NCBI GenBank assembly: GCA_964636575.1
Contig: CAZWSE010000012.1
Coordinates: 1-45,175, forward strand
Direction of reading: 5' to 3'
DNA from: CAZWSE01 sp964636575
GTDB lineage: Bacteria > Pseudomonadota > Alphaproteobacteria > Rhodobacterales > Rhodobacteraceae
DNA length: 45,175 nucleotides
Positions 25,686-34,655 of the stretch are shown piece by piece (position 1 is the first letter of the stretch; every line of letters begins with the position of its first letter). The notes beneath the pieces were generated by a model. The model saw only the letters and a program-made list of their open reading frames with translations. It searched no databases and had not been told where the DNA came from. The translations under genes and the position numbers were made by a program.

Positions 25686-27032
25686 TTACGCGCCTGGGTT
25701 ACACTCACCCAGATCGCCACCGGCGAACATGGGGTGGTCAGGTGCATATTCGACCTGCGCACGTGGTGTAACTTCAACGATTTCCAGTGTGTCGTACTCG
25801 TTTGTTGGGTTCTCTTTACCCTTCATAACAAGCACATCTTTGAAGCACTGGTGGTCATCGCCACGGTATGTTGTTGGGCCATTGCCCATGCCGTCGAAGT
25901 CGAAGTCTTCGAGAGCTTCGTCAACGCCACACGGGTTGAATGTGCCAGCGCGCTCAACCGCATCCGCATAGAGCAACGTTTGAACGTAGCATGTGTGCGC
26001 TGAGTTGCTTGGTGGGCGACCGTACTTTTCACCGAAGGATTTGGTGAAGGCTTTAGAACCCTCATCCTGCAGCTGCCAGTTCCAGTTCATGGAGCCGATC
26101 ACGCCTTGCACGTTTTCGCCCGCACCCGCAGCCATCAGCTCGGAATACAGTGGCACAACGATTTCGAACTTCTTGCCGTTCACTTCTTTGTTCAGCAAGT
26201 CGAACTGGATCGCGTTGGTCAAGGAGTTCACCATGTTCCCGCCGTAGTGGTTCAGAACCAGAACGTCGGCACCGGAGTTCAGAACAGGCGCGATGTAGGA
26301 CGAGAAGTCAGTGGACGCCAAAGGTGTCAGCACGTTGTTCACAGTTTCCCAACCCATGGCTTCTGTCGCAGCAGCAATAGATTCCTGCTGTGTCCAGCCC
26401 CATGTGTAGTCGGCTGTCAGGTGGTAGGCACGACGCTCGGAACCGTAGGCGTTGTTCAGAACAGGGGCCAAAGCCGCCGCAGACATGTAACCGTTAAAGA
26501 AGTGACGGAAGCCGTTGGCTTTCTTATCTTTACCGGTTGTGTCGTTGGAGTGCGTCAGACCGGCCATGAAGATCACGCCAGCTTCTTGGCACAGACCTTG
26601 AACAGCAATCGCAACACCAGAAGAAGAGCCACCGTTAATCATAACAGCGCCGTCTTTTTCGATCATCGACTTGGCCGATGCGCGGGCTGCGTCAGATTTG
26701 GTTTGTGTATCGCCTGTGACGAACTCAACCTTCTTACCCAAGATGCCGTTCCCTTTAAGCGCTTTCGAGCTAAAGGTGTTCATCATGCCGCCGTCGCCTT
26801 CACCGTTCAGGTGCTGGACAGCCAGTTCTTGTGCGCGCAGCTCGTCCAGGCCTTCTTCGGCGTAAGGACCAGTTTGTGGCACGTTGAAGCCCAACGTGAC
26901 GGATCCGCCAGTTGGTTCGTTTGTAAACGCGGCAGCTGAGGACGCCGTGAAAATAGTTGGCGTGGCAAAAGCTGCGCCGGCGATACCACCGGTTTTAAGC
27001 ACGCCACGACGTGTAAAGTTAGATTTGGACAT
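25686..27032 (-). CDS. Periplasmic substrate-binding protein of the Liv-type transporter
   Basis: 448 residues. The N-terminus FTRRGVLKTGGIAGAAFATPTIF is a twin-arginine signal. The mature part is a type I periplasmic-binding fold (Peripla_BP_6): LGFNVPQTGPYAEEG, MINGGSSSGVAIAVQ, YHLTADYTWGWTQQE and a two-lobed organisation. It captures the solute for LivHMGF. The ligand may be an amino acid, amide or short organic acid; the binding residues were not modelled. A GGGAGGA ribosome site precedes the ATG. It leads the operon and is divergent from the ScfR-like regulator. Confidence 0.9.
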   Translation of the reverse strand: MSKSNFTRRGVLKTGGIAGAAFATPTIFTASSAAAFTNEPTGGSVTLGFNVPQTGPYAEEGLDELRAQELAVQHLNGEGDGGMMNTFSSKALKGNGILGKKVEFVTGDTQTKSDAARASAKSMIEKDGAVMINGGSSSGVAIAVQGLCQEAGVIFMAGLTHSNDTTGKDKKANGFRHFFNGYMSAAALAPVLNNAYGSERRAYHLTADYTWGWTQQESIAAATEAMGWETVNNVLTPLASTDFSSYIAPVLNSGADVLVLNHYGGNMVNSLTNAIQFDLLNKEVNGKKFEIVVPLYSELMAAGAGENVQGVIGSMNWNWQLQDEGSKAFTKSFGEKYGRPPSNSAHTCYVQTLLYADAVERAGTFNPCGVDEALEDFDFDGMGNGPTTYRGDDHQCFKDVLVMKGKENPTNEYDTLEIVEVTPRAQVEYAPDHPMFAGGDLGECNPGA

Positions 27033-27160
27033 TTAATCCTCCCATTTCGTGAAATGCGGCAGATCGCTCCTCAACGACAAGCCGCGGGCACAAAGGTGCA
27101 AAGGCAATATGCCGCTGTGTCAGAAAATTACGCAACAAGGGGCTTGTTTGGTTGGTTTAT

Positions 27161-27200
27161 TTTGTAAATAATTGCACAGCGCCTGTGTTATGTTTGTAAA
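27161..27200. promoter_or_regulatory. Two direct TTTGTAAA elements in the divergent promoter region
   Basis: TTTGTAAA occurs at 27161-27168 and again at 27193-27200, 32 bases apart, about three helical turns. They sit 45-85 bases before the ScfR-like gene and about 130 bases before the transporter gene. As I recall, the ScfR-family regulator PccR of Rhodobacter sphaeroides uses paired TTTGCAAA boxes, one base different. They are candidate autoregulatory or shared operators (inference). The rest of the 212-base gap shows no other clear structure. Confidence 0.45.
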
Positions 27201-27244
27201 GATTCTTATGTTGCATTGCAGAAACGCTTTGAAAAACCGGAACA

Positions 27245-28564
27245 ATGAACGGAATGTCGCAGGTGGCCCGAGATACGTTGACAGGAAGCCGAATTCGCGA
27301 ACGCCGCGTTATGTCCGGCCTGAAACAGGCTGATCTTGCCCGCCGTGCCGGAATTTCCGCGTCCTACTTGAATTTAATCGAACACAACCGCCGCAGAATC
27401 GGCGGCAAGCTGCTGCTGGACATTTCCCAAGTCCTAGAGGTCGAACCTTCCAGCCTGAGTGAAGGGGCCGAAGCCGGATTGATCGCGCAGTTGCGCGAGG
27501 CCTCAGCCGCCCGTGTCGGCTCAACCGCCGAACTTGACCGCACCGATGAGTTTGCGGGCCGGTTTCCCGGCTGGGCCGAACTTTTGTCCCTTAGCTATCA
27601 ACGCATCCAAAGCCTGGAGCAAACGGTTGAGACCTTGAATGACCGTCTGGCCCATGATCCCGAACTGGCGGCGTCCGTCCACGAAGTCTTGTCTACTGTG
27701 GCGTCTATCCGGTCTACGGCGGCCATTCTGGTGGACACCGAAGAGCTTGAGCCAAACCTGCGCAACCGCTTTCATGGCAACATCGACAAAGACAGCCGCC
27801 GACTTGCGGACAGCTCAAAGTCTTTGGTCCGCTATCTTGATGAAGCCACAGACACCGCAACCCCGCAGGGGTCACCGCAAGAAGACGTTGAAACCTATCT
27901 GGTCGAGCATGCCTATCATTTTCCTGTGCTGGAAACCGGAGAGGCGACCCCCGAGGCTTTGGTGATCCACGATCCTCGTTTGCAATCACGCTCTGCGCAA
28001 CACATCGCCCGTGGCATATTAGAACAATACAAGCGCGATGCTGAAGCTTTGCCTTTAGACGTCTTTACACGCGCCTTGGACGAGGGGCCGTTCGACCCCA
28101 CCCATCTTGCGACGCGGTTTCGCGTTGGGGTGCAGGTTGTCCTAAGACGCATGGCGGCCTTGCCTGCGGGTTTGCCGGGGTCAGACTGTGGGCTCGTTGT
28201 CTGCGACAATGCGGGATACCCGATTTTTCGCAAACCAACCCCCGGATTTGTCTTGCCACGGTTTGGCGTGTCCTGTCCGTTATGGCCTGTCTTTCAAGCA
28301 CTGTCCGCGCCGGGTCATGCGATGCTATCAACCGTCGCGCAGGCCCCGAGTGATGACACCCAGATGGCGTGTTATTCATACGCCTATCCCGTTGGCCCGC
28401 CAGCGTTGAACACGCCTCCGCTTTATCAAGCCATTATGCTGATGCGCCCCGCCACCGACGCCGTCGTACCCCAAGAGGTACGCCCCATTGGTACCACCTG
28501 CCGTCTGTGTCCGCGTGACTGTCAGGCCCGCAGAGAGCCGTCCATCTTGAGAGAAGGCTTTTGA
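27245..28564 (+). CDS. XRE-family ScfR-type transcriptional regulator (DUF2083)
   Basis: 439 residues. An N-terminal helix-turn-helix (about 15-70: GSRIRERRVMSGLKQADLARRAGISASYLNLIEHNRR) is followed by a long helical region and a DUF2083 domain ending in TTCRLCPRDCQARRE, whose Cys-x2-Cys-x4-Cys cluster is typical of ScfR/RamB-like regulators. That family senses short-chain acyl-CoAs and controls propionyl-CoA or acetyl-CoA assimilation genes. Alternative ATG at 27254. It is divergent from the Liv-type transporter, which may be a target, though no acyl-CoA metabolic genes adjoin. Confidence 0.85.
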   Translation: MNGMSQVARDTLTGSRIRERRVMSGLKQADLARRAGISASYLNLIEHNRRRIGGKLLLDISQVLEVEPSSLSEGAEAGLIAQLREASAARVGSTAELDRTDEFAGRFPGWAELLSLSYQRIQSLEQTVETLNDRLAHDPELAASVHEVLSTVASIRSTAAILVDTEELEPNLRNRFHGNIDKDSRRLADSSKSLVRYLDEATDTATPQGSPQEDVETYLVEHAYHFPVLETGEATPEALVIHDPRLQSRSAQHIARGILEQYKRDAEALPLDVFTRALDEGPFDPTHLATRFRVGVQVVLRRMAALPAGLPGSDCGLVVCDNAGYPIFRKPTPGFVLPRFGVSCPLWPVFQALSAPGHAMLSTVAQAPSDDTQMACYSYAYPVGPPALNTPPLYQAIMLMRPATDAVVPQEVRPIGTTCRLCPRDCQARREPSILREGF

Positions 28565-28647
28565 CAGCTTGACCGATTAAGGGAATAGTCGGTGGCCAAG
28601 ACATCGGCGCATGCTCTGCCTGTGCCGACAAGGGGGAGGACACCGGA

Positions 28648-29019
28648 TTGGATCGCACTGTTCTGATCGTTGAAGACGAGGCAAACATCGCCGAGGCGCT
28701 TGGCTTTTTGTTGCAGCGCGAGGGATGGACCGTTCACATTCACCCGACCGGCGAAGGCGTGCTTGAAATGGTGGAACAGGTCTCTCCGGTGTTGGTCGTG
28801 CTTGATGTGATGTTGCCGGTCCGCAGCGGGCTTGATGTGCTGGCAGATCTGCGCGCCAATGCGGCGACCGCTTCACTGCCCGTTCTTATGCTGACGGCCC
28901 GCGGCCAAGTCCGCGACCGTGATCAGGCCGAAAAGGCCGGTGTCAGCCGCTATATGACCAAGCCGTTTTCCAATCAGGAAGTGATCACCGCTGTGCGTGA
29001 CCTTGTGGCTGTGGGGTAA
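28648..29019 (+). CDS. Receiver-only response regulator
   Basis: 123 residues, a lone CheY-like receiver domain without an output domain. Acidic pocket Glu9/Asp10, phosphoacceptor Asp53 (VVLDVMLP), Thr83 and Lys105 (MTKPF) are all in place. The start is TTG at 28648, set by a strong GGGGGAGGA site seven bases before it. It stands just before a two-TM protein and a symporter-type histidine kinase, so it is the natural phosphate acceptor of that kinase. With no DNA-binding domain it must act by protein contact or pass phosphate on. Confidence 0.9.
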   Translation: MDRTVLIVEDEANIAEALGFLLQREGWTVHIHPTGEGVLEMVEQVSPVLVVLDVMLPVRSGLDVLADLRANAATASLPVLMLTARGQVRDRDQAEKAGVSRYMTKPFSNQEVITAVRDLVAVG

Positions 29020-29022
29020 TCT

Positions 29023-29331
29023 ATGGCCAAAAAGCCGCCTCTGTTTCTTGAACGCGATTCCTATCGGTACAGACGGGCTGTGGATGCTGCCCGCTTGTTG
29101 CCGGTGCTCGGCGTTTTGCTTTGGCTTATCCCCGCATTCTGGAGCCAAGCGGCAGCCCCTTCAACGCCACTGTCCCAAGCGATGCTGTATATCTTTGTGG
29201 TCTGGCTGCTTTTGATTGGGCTTTGCGCATTTGTCTCATCGCGCATTGCGCGCCGGGGGGATGCCTCAAACGATACAATGTCGGATGAGCCCACAACTGC
29301 GTCCGTCCCCGATCCTGACGTTGAAAGCTGA
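29023..29331 (+). CDS. Small two-TM membrane protein of the sensor-kinase operon
   Basis: 102 residues with two predicted membrane segments (about 25-43 and 55-73), a basic N-terminal stretch and an acidic, disordered C-terminal tail. It starts three bases after the response regulator and ends five bases before the kinase. Family not recognised. The position suggests an accessory subunit of the kinase, as small subunits are known for some symporter-type transporters (DUF4212 partners of acetate/solute symporters), but the match in sequence is not clear. Confidence 0.75.
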   Translation: MAKKPPLFLERDSYRYRRAVDAARLLPVLGVLLWLIPAFWSQAAAPSTPLSQAMLYIFVVWLLLIGLCAFVSSRIARRGDASNDTMSDEPTTASVPDPDVES

Positions 29332-29336
29332 CGTCG

Positions 29337-32027
29337 ATGGTGTCGCTTAATCTCCTTGTTGCGGTCTGTCTGATCTACGTGGCCTTTCTGTTTGCAGTGG
29401 CCTTTGCAGCAGAGCGGGCCGCACTGGCAGGCAAGGGCGGCTGGCTGCGGTCGCCTTTGATCTACACGCTATCCTTGTCGATCTACTGCACCGCTTGGAC
29501 CTTTTATGGCGCGGTTGGCAACGCCGCCAGATCAGGGATGGAGTTTGTCACAATCTACCTTGGCCCGACCCTTGTGATGATCGGTTGGTGGTGGGGACTG
29601 CGCAAAATGGTACGCATCGGACGCGCCCAACGGGTCACCTCTATCGCGGACCTTATCTCATCGCGCTATGGCAAATCGAACTTGCTGGCGGCCTTTGTTA
29701 CGGTGATGGCTGTGATTGGGGTCACCCCCTATATCGCCTTGCAATTGCAATCGGTGACCCTGTCTGTGTCGATCTTCTTGCCCGAAGCACAAAAGCTATC
29801 TGCAGCATCCAGCGAAAGCGTATCCGGCACGTTCTACGTGGCCGTCGGACTGGCCTTGTTCACGATCCTGTTCGGCACCCGCAACCTAAGCGTGGACGAG
29901 CGGCAATACGGGGTTGTCATCGCCATCGCGGTTGAGGCCGTGGTCAAGCTGCTGGCCTTGCTTGCGGTTGGCATCTTTGTGGTGTGGGGGCTGTCCGGTG
30001 GTGTGTCTGAGACGATGGCCCGCATCGACGCCTCGAGCATTGGCACATGGGAAGTTGACCGCAGCAGGTGGGTGGCGCTGACGGGTCTGTCTGCGGCGGC
30101 GTTCTTGTGTCTGCCCCGTATTTTTCAGGTCATGGTCGTCGAGAACGATGATGAGCGGCACCTGCAAACCGCAAGCTGGGCCTTTCCGCTGTACCTCTTT
30201 TTGATGAGCCTTTTCGTTGTCCCCATCGCAGTGATCGGGTTGGACATTATGCCCGCAGGGTCGAACCCCGATTTGTTCGTTCTGACCATCCCGCTCAGTC
30301 AGGGGCAAAACGGTCTGGCACTTTTCGCCTTTCTGGGGGGGTTTTCATCTGCCACCTCCATGGTGATTGTCGCGACTTTGGCGCTTGCTACGATGGTTTC
30401 TAATCACGTTGTGATGCCGATATGGTTGTCCGCCAATGGCCGCGGGGCTTCTGTGTCCGGGGATGTGCGCAACGTGATCATCCTCGCACGGCGGCTGTCG
30501 ATCGGGCTGATCATCGGGATGGGATACATCTACTATTCGGTCTCGGGCGGCGGGGCGTCCTTGGCGGCAATCGGGTTGATCTCTTTCGCGGGCGTTGCCC
30601 AGTTTTTGCCCGCCATGTTGGGCGGAATTTACTGGCGTGGGGCTACGCGGGTCGGGGCCTTGGCGGGCCTTTGTGTGGGCTTTTGCGTCTGGGGTTATAC
30701 GATGCTGCTGCCAAGCTTTGCGTCAGGCGCATCGGTGCTGGCCCCGCTGTTAGAGGCTGGCCCTTTCGGGATCAGTTGGCTGAGACCCCAAGCCCTGTTC
30801 GGCATCGAAGGGTTGGACTTAACGGTGCACACGGTCGTTTGGTCCCTGTTCTTGAACACATTCGCGTTTTGCGTGGTCTCATTGCTGAGCTTCCCGTCGC
30901 CGCTGGAACGCCTGCAAGGGGCGCAGTTTGTCAGCGTGTTTGACTATTCGGGACGTCCGCGCAGCTGGTCTGAATCGCGCGCGGGCAGCGAAGACTTGAT
31001 GATTATGACCCAACGGATTTTGGGGCCCATTGAGGCGCAGACCCTGTTCCAATCCGAGGCGTTAGAGCAGGGGATTGAAGGGCGTTTGCCGGATCCAACC
31101 CCAAGCTTTGTGCAACGGTTAGAACGTGAGTTGGGTGCGTCAGTGGGGGCGGCCACCGCCCATGCGATGATCGGACAGATCGCGGGTGGCTCGGCCGTAT
31201 CGGTGCAAGACCTGCTGGCGGTGGCGGACGAATCTGCGCAGATGCTTGAATACTCCGGCCAGCTGGAAGCCAAGTCGAACGAGCTTGCGCATACCGCCGG
31301 TCAGTTGCGGCAGGTCAATGAAAAGCTGACGGAGCTTTCCGTGCAAAAGGATGCTTTCTTGTCCCAGATCAGCCACGAGCTGCGCACGCCCATGACCTCG
31401 ATCCGCGCGTTCTCTGAAATTCTGCGCGACACAGGCGCGATGGATGAGGCCGACAAGTCCAAATACGCGTCTATCATCCACGTGGAAGCGATCCGGCTTA
31501 CCCGATTGCTGGATGATTTGCTGGATTTAAGCGTTCTCGAAAACGGGCAGGTGAACCTGAATTTGCAAACGGGTTTGCTGCCTGACGTGCTAGACCGCGC
31601 GGTGACGACAGCGCTTGCCAGTGCCGAGCCTGCCTTGATCGTCAAGCGTGATATTCCAAGCGAAAACATTGCCTTGCACACCGATCTTGATCGATTAACG
31701 CAGGTGTTTATCAATTTGGTCGCCAACGCGCAGAAGTACTGCGATGCAGATGACCCGACGCTTGAAATCAATGTGCGCACCGACGCTGATATGCTGGTGT
31801 TGGATTTCAAAGACAACGGCAGTGGCGTTCCCAAATCGGCGCAATCGGTTATCTTTGAAAAGTTCTCTCGGGTGAATGAGCAAACCGGCAATGGTGCTGG
31901 GTTGGGCTTGGCCATTTGCCGCGAAATTATGCACCGTTTGGGCGGCGATATAGCCTATCTGGCCATGCCTCAAGGCGGTGTGTTTCGCGTTCGTTTGCCC
32001 CTGTCATTGCAAGCCGCTGCGCAATAG
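29337..32027 (+). CDS. Sodium/solute symporter-histidine kinase fusion (CbrA-like)
   Basis: 896 residues. The first 520 or so form an SSF-type transporter domain with about 13 membrane segments (YTLSLSIYCTAWTFYGAVG, RVTSIADLISSRYGKS, FLGGFSSATSMVIVATLALATMVSNH). The C-terminal kinase has the dimerisation helix with His680 in QISHELRTPMTS, the N box INLVANAQKYC, and G boxes DNGSGVP and GAGLGLAICREI. Proteins of this layout (CbrA, CrbS) couple transport or sensing of a solute to phosphorylation of a response regulator, commonly for carbon/nitrogen or acetate use. The lone receiver upstream is the probable partner. Solute unknown. Confidence 0.93.
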   Translation: MVSLNLLVAVCLIYVAFLFAVAFAAERAALAGKGGWLRSPLIYTLSLSIYCTAWTFYGAVGNAARSGMEFVTIYLGPTLVMIGWWWGLRKMVRIGRAQRVTSIADLISSRYGKSNLLAAFVTVMAVIGVTPYIALQLQSVTLSVSIFLPEAQKLSAASSESVSGTFYVAVGLALFTILFGTRNLSVDERQYGVVIAIAVEAVVKLLALLAVGIFVVWGLSGGVSETMARIDASSIGTWEVDRSRWVALTGLSAAAFLCLPRIFQVMVVENDDERHLQTASWAFPLYLFLMSLFVVPIAVIGLDIMPAGSNPDLFVLTIPLSQGQNGLALFAFLGGFSSATSMVIVATLALATMVSNHVVMPIWLSANGRGASVSGDVRNVIILARRLSIGLIIGMGYIYYSVSGGGASLAAIGLISFAGVAQFLPAMLGGIYWRGATRVGALAGLCVGFCVWGYTMLLPSFASGASVLAPLLEAGPFGISWLRPQALFGIEGLDLTVHTVVWSLFLNTFAFCVVSLLSFPSPLERLQGAQFVSVFDYSGRPRSWSESRAGSEDLMIMTQRILGPIEAQTLFQSEALEQGIEGRLPDPTPSFVQRLERELGASVGAATAHAMIGQIAGGSAVSVQDLLAVADESAQMLEYSGQLEAKSNELAHTAGQLRQVNEKLTELSVQKDAFLSQISHELRTPMTSIRAFSEILRDTGAMDEADKSKYASIIHVEAIRLTRLLDDLLDLSVLENGQVNLNLQTGLLPDVLDRAVTTALASAEPALIVKRDIPSENIALHTDLDRLTQVFINLVANAQKYCDADDPTLEINVRTDADMLVLDFKDNGSGVPKSAQSVIFEKFSRVNEQTGNGAGLGLAICREIMHRLGGDIAYLAMPQGGVFRVRLPLSLQAAAQ

Positions 32028-32112
32028 CGCGTTTTCGTTAAACCGCTGGTAACCAGTGCGGCCTAAAAAGAGGTCTGAAACGTGAACGCGCGGGGGCGCG
32101 AAAAGGGTCAAC

Positions 32113-33315
32113 TTGAATACAACCGCTGCATCAGTGATGGGCCGCAAAACGGTCGCCGGTCGGGCGTTGAAAGAGGCGCGGGCGATGTCCGTGCCGAAAG
32201 CCTTTCGGTTGTCCATCTCGAAATCGGCTGACACTTTGTTTGACCTCGCCCTTGCGGTCATCGGGGCGACCCAATCCGTCATGACCCAAAGCGATCTTTG
32301 CGCGGTCTTCACCGCAGACAAACTGATGTTGCTGCTTGATGGTCCAAACGGTCAACCGGGCGCTGCATTGATGGACCCTGCGGTGGTGTCCGGGCTTGTC
32401 CAACAACAAACCATGGGCCGCGTTACGGCGGCCACAGACGATGAACGCGCCATGACGCGCACCGATGCTGCCATGATGGCCCCCTTGCTGAACGACGTGT
32501 TTGAACGGGTCACCACCTTGCTTGAAACCGAGGATGATCGCGCCATTCTGCGCGGCTTTCAGTTTGGTGCGCAGGTGCTTGACCCGCGTCTGATCGGCCT
32601 GTCGTTGGAAGAAAACGAATACCACGTTCTGCGTTTGACGCTTGATGTGGCGGCAGGCACACGGCAAGGCGACGTTCTTTTGGCGTTCCCTGTCGCGTCA
32701 TCTGAGACCATGGCGGACCCCTATGGCGGATCCGACAGCGCGGGTCAAAGCCATGCCCTGCATGACACCGTGATGGCTGTGAAAACCGAACTTGATGCCA
32801 TCATTTGCAAAGTGCGCATCCCCTTGCGGGATATCGAACAATGGACGGTCGGGACCTCGCTTGCCGTCGAACGCGATACGCTAAACGAAACCGCCCTTTA
32901 TGCTCAAACCGGCCGCAAGCTGGGCGTTGGCAAACTGGGTCAAAAGTCGGGGTTTCGGGCGTTGCGTCTGGTTAAGAAAACGGCCAGCTATTCCGGTCCC
33001 GACAGACGCGGGATGCATGGGTTGCTGGCGGGTGATGACGATATGCCCGCCGAAAGTGCGGCTGTCCCATCGTTCGACACGGCGCCAGCAGCAGAGCCAA
33101 TGATGCCGGACACACTTGAGATGCCAGATATGGCTGCTGCACCGATGGATTTGGGCGAAGGGGGCATGGATCCGGTAGATTTGTCTACTGATTTGCCGGA
33201 CTTGCCACCGATGGAGTTTGACGCGGAAGGGGACGGTTTGCCCGACTTGCCGCCGCTTGAATTCGATCCGGACAGCGATGATCTGCCGGAGCTTCCACCG
33301 CTGAGCGCGGATTAA
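32113..33315 (+). CDS. FliM/FliN C-terminal (SpoA) domain protein with acidic repeat tail
   Basis: 400 residues from a TTG start at 32113, with AAGGG seven bases ahead. Residues 200-290 match the SpoA fold of FliM/FliN (VRIPLRDIEQWTVGTSLAVERDTL, KLGVGKLGQKSGFRALRLV). Residues 40-190 resemble a FliM middle region, and the last 90 are acidic, with three tandem DLPxLPPxEFD-type units. SpoA proteins form the flagellar C-ring, where CheY binds. No other flagellar gene is in the window. It lies 85 bases after the kinase on the same strand, so it may be switched by that system or be a stand-alone motor protein. Confidence 0.75.
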   Translation: MNTTAASVMGRKTVAGRALKEARAMSVPKAFRLSISKSADTLFDLALAVIGATQSVMTQSDLCAVFTADKLMLLLDGPNGQPGAALMDPAVVSGLVQQQTMGRVTAATDDERAMTRTDAAMMAPLLNDVFERVTTLLETEDDRAILRGFQFGAQVLDPRLIGLSLEENEYHVLRLTLDVAAGTRQGDVLLAFPVASSETMADPYGGSDSAGQSHALHDTVMAVKTELDAIICKVRIPLRDIEQWTVGTSLAVERDTLNETALYAQTGRKLGVGKLGQKSGFRALRLVKKTASYSGPDRRGMHGLLAGDDDMPAESAAVPSFDTAPAAEPMMPDTLEMPDMAAAPMDLGEGGMDPVDLSTDLPDLPPMEFDAEGDGLPDLPPLEFDPDSDDLPELPPLSAD

Positions 33316-33327
33316 GGGCGCGCGCGC

Positions 33328-33747
33328 TTACCGGGCCATAGCCTCAAGCGTTGGGCGCATCCCGCCAAGATCGTAGCCCGCAGCCTGCGTCGCGGCCAGA
33401 ATGTCATCAACGCCCATCTCACCGACCGCCCCTAAGGCCCAAACGATTGAACTGCGCGTGCCAGAGGCACAATAGGCCAGAACCGGACCTTCATTGTCGG
33501 CAATCGCCGCATGTTGGGCTGCCACCAGATCGCTTGTCATCGTGGTGTGGGTCACAGGCATTAACACGAATTTCAGCCCCGCGGCTTCGACGGCTGCCTT
33601 TAGGGCGGCTGCCTGATGGCTTGGCGGCACCTCTTCATCGGGGCGGTTGCAGATCACTGTTTTGATGCCTGCGGCTGCAATCGTGGGCAGATCATCCACC
33701 TCAATTTGAGGCGAAACAAAGTAGGTTGCAGTGATTTGTCGCATCAT
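33328..33747 (-). CDS. DUF442/TIGR01244-family phosphatase-like or sulfurtransferase-like protein
   Basis: 139 residues of the TIGR01244 (Blh N-terminal, DUF442) family. Strand ATYFVSPQIEVDDLPTIAAAGIKTVICNRPDEE and the loop YCASGTRSSIVWAL (Cys93, Arg98) give a phosphatase/rhodanese-like active site. Family members accompany persulfide dioxygenases and YeeE/YedE transporters in sulfide-response operons; whether they move sulfane sulfur or hydrolyse phosphate is not settled. Last gene of the operon, convergent with the FliM-like gene with 12 bases between stops. Confidence 0.88.
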   Translation of the reverse strand: MMRQITATYFVSPQIEVDDLPTIAAAGIKTVICNRPDEEVPPSHQAAALKAAVEAAGLKFVLMPVTHTTMTSDLVAAQHAAIADNEGPVLAYCASGTRSSIVWALGAVGEMGVDDILAATQAAGYDLGGMRPTLEAMAR

Positions 33748-33788
33748 AAGTCCTTATGGGGTCGCGGCGGTTGGCGTCTTGCCTAAGA

Positions 33789-34214
33789 TCATGCGGTCAA
33801 TCTGTCCAGCCTCAGGCCAACCGAAGGTGCAAGCCCCATGCCGATCAGCATCGCGCCAAAGAACACCAACCCGCCTGATCCGCCGTAGCTAAGCGAGGCG
33901 ATTGCAGGTCCGGGGCAAAGGCCCGCAAGACCCCATCCCATGCCAAACAGGACCGATCCACCGACAAGCCGTGTGTCAATTTTGGGGGTCGAAGGCTGTG
34001 GAAACTGACCGCCGACCAAGGGTGTACGGGACTTGGTCATCTGCCAAGCGATGGCCATCGGGATGATGGCGCCGCCCATGACAAAGGCCAGTGTCGGGTC
34101 CCAGTCGCCAAGAATATCAAGCCAGCCGATTACTTTTGTGGTGTCCGTCATGCCAGACAAAGACAGGCCCGCCCCAAACAGCGATCCAGCCAGAAGTGCG
34201 AAAATCATGCGCAT
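33789..34214 (-). CDS. YeeE/YedE-type (DUF6691) membrane protein, second half
   Basis: 141 residues with four membrane segments. LLAGSLFGAGLSLSGMTDTTKVIGWLDILGDWDPTLAFVMGG and GWGLAGLCPGPAIASLSYGG (the conserved cysteine motif) match the small YedE/DUF6691 half transporter. The pair with the upstream gene probably makes one sulfur-compound channel, by analogy to thiosulfate-transporting YeeE. The ATG at 34214 shares one base with the stop of its partner; the longer frame to 34343 lies inside that gene. Confidence 0.9.
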   Translation of the reverse strand: MRMIFALLAGSLFGAGLSLSGMTDTTKVIGWLDILGDWDPTLAFVMGGAIIPMAIAWQMTKSRTPLVGGQFPQPSTPKIDTRLVGGSVLFGMGWGLAGLCPGPAIASLSYGGSGGLVFFGAMLIGMGLAPSVGLRLDRLTA

Positions 34215-34645
34215 CAGATGACCCCCAAAGCATGGCGGAAGAGGGCAACTGTGATCGCGCCTGCGCCGATGTAAATCAGGGTTGCCACGATCCCGCGCAC
34301 CGAAAACCGGCTGATCCCGCAGACACCGTGGCCTGATGTGCATCCGTTTGCGATCCGTGTTCCGACGCCGACAAGCAGACCCGCCGCGATCAAGACGCCG
34401 ATGTTCGAGGTCACATTGGTCTCGGACGTGCCGCCCATCAACATCATCAAAGCGGGCACTGCGACCAATCCGGCAATGAAAATCAGCCGTTCTTGCCCGA
34501 CCTGTCCTGCGCGGCCTGTACCGTCGACCAGACCGCCGACGATGCCGCTTGCGCCCATGATCCGGCCGTTGGCAAGCAGAAACACTGCCCCGCCCAATCC
34601 GATCAGCAGGCCGCCAAGCAGCCCATAGACCCAGTCCATTTCCAT
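34214..34645 (-). CDS. YeeE/YedE-type membrane protein, first half
   Basis: 143 residues with four membrane segments and the signature ANGCTSGHGVCGISRFSVRG, whose cysteines line the sulfur-handling pore in YeeE. GGLLIGLGGAVFLLANGRIMGASGIVGG opens the protein. It follows the metallo-beta-lactamase-fold gene by ten bases and overlaps the second half by one. Confidence 0.92.
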   Translation of the reverse strand: MEMDWVYGLLGGLLIGLGGAVFLLANGRIMGASGIVGGLVDGTGRAGQVGQERLIFIAGLVAVPALMMLMGGTSETNVTSNIGVLIAAGLLVGVGTRIANGCTSGHGVCGISRFSVRGIVATLIYIGAGAITVALFRHALGVI

Positions 34646-34655
34646 TGTCGTATCC

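Noticed and set aside
26106..26939. 277-residue open frame antisense to the transporter binding protein
   Set aside because: It is the reverse shadow of a well-supported Tat-exported protein; the Cys/Val/Arg-rich translation fits no family.
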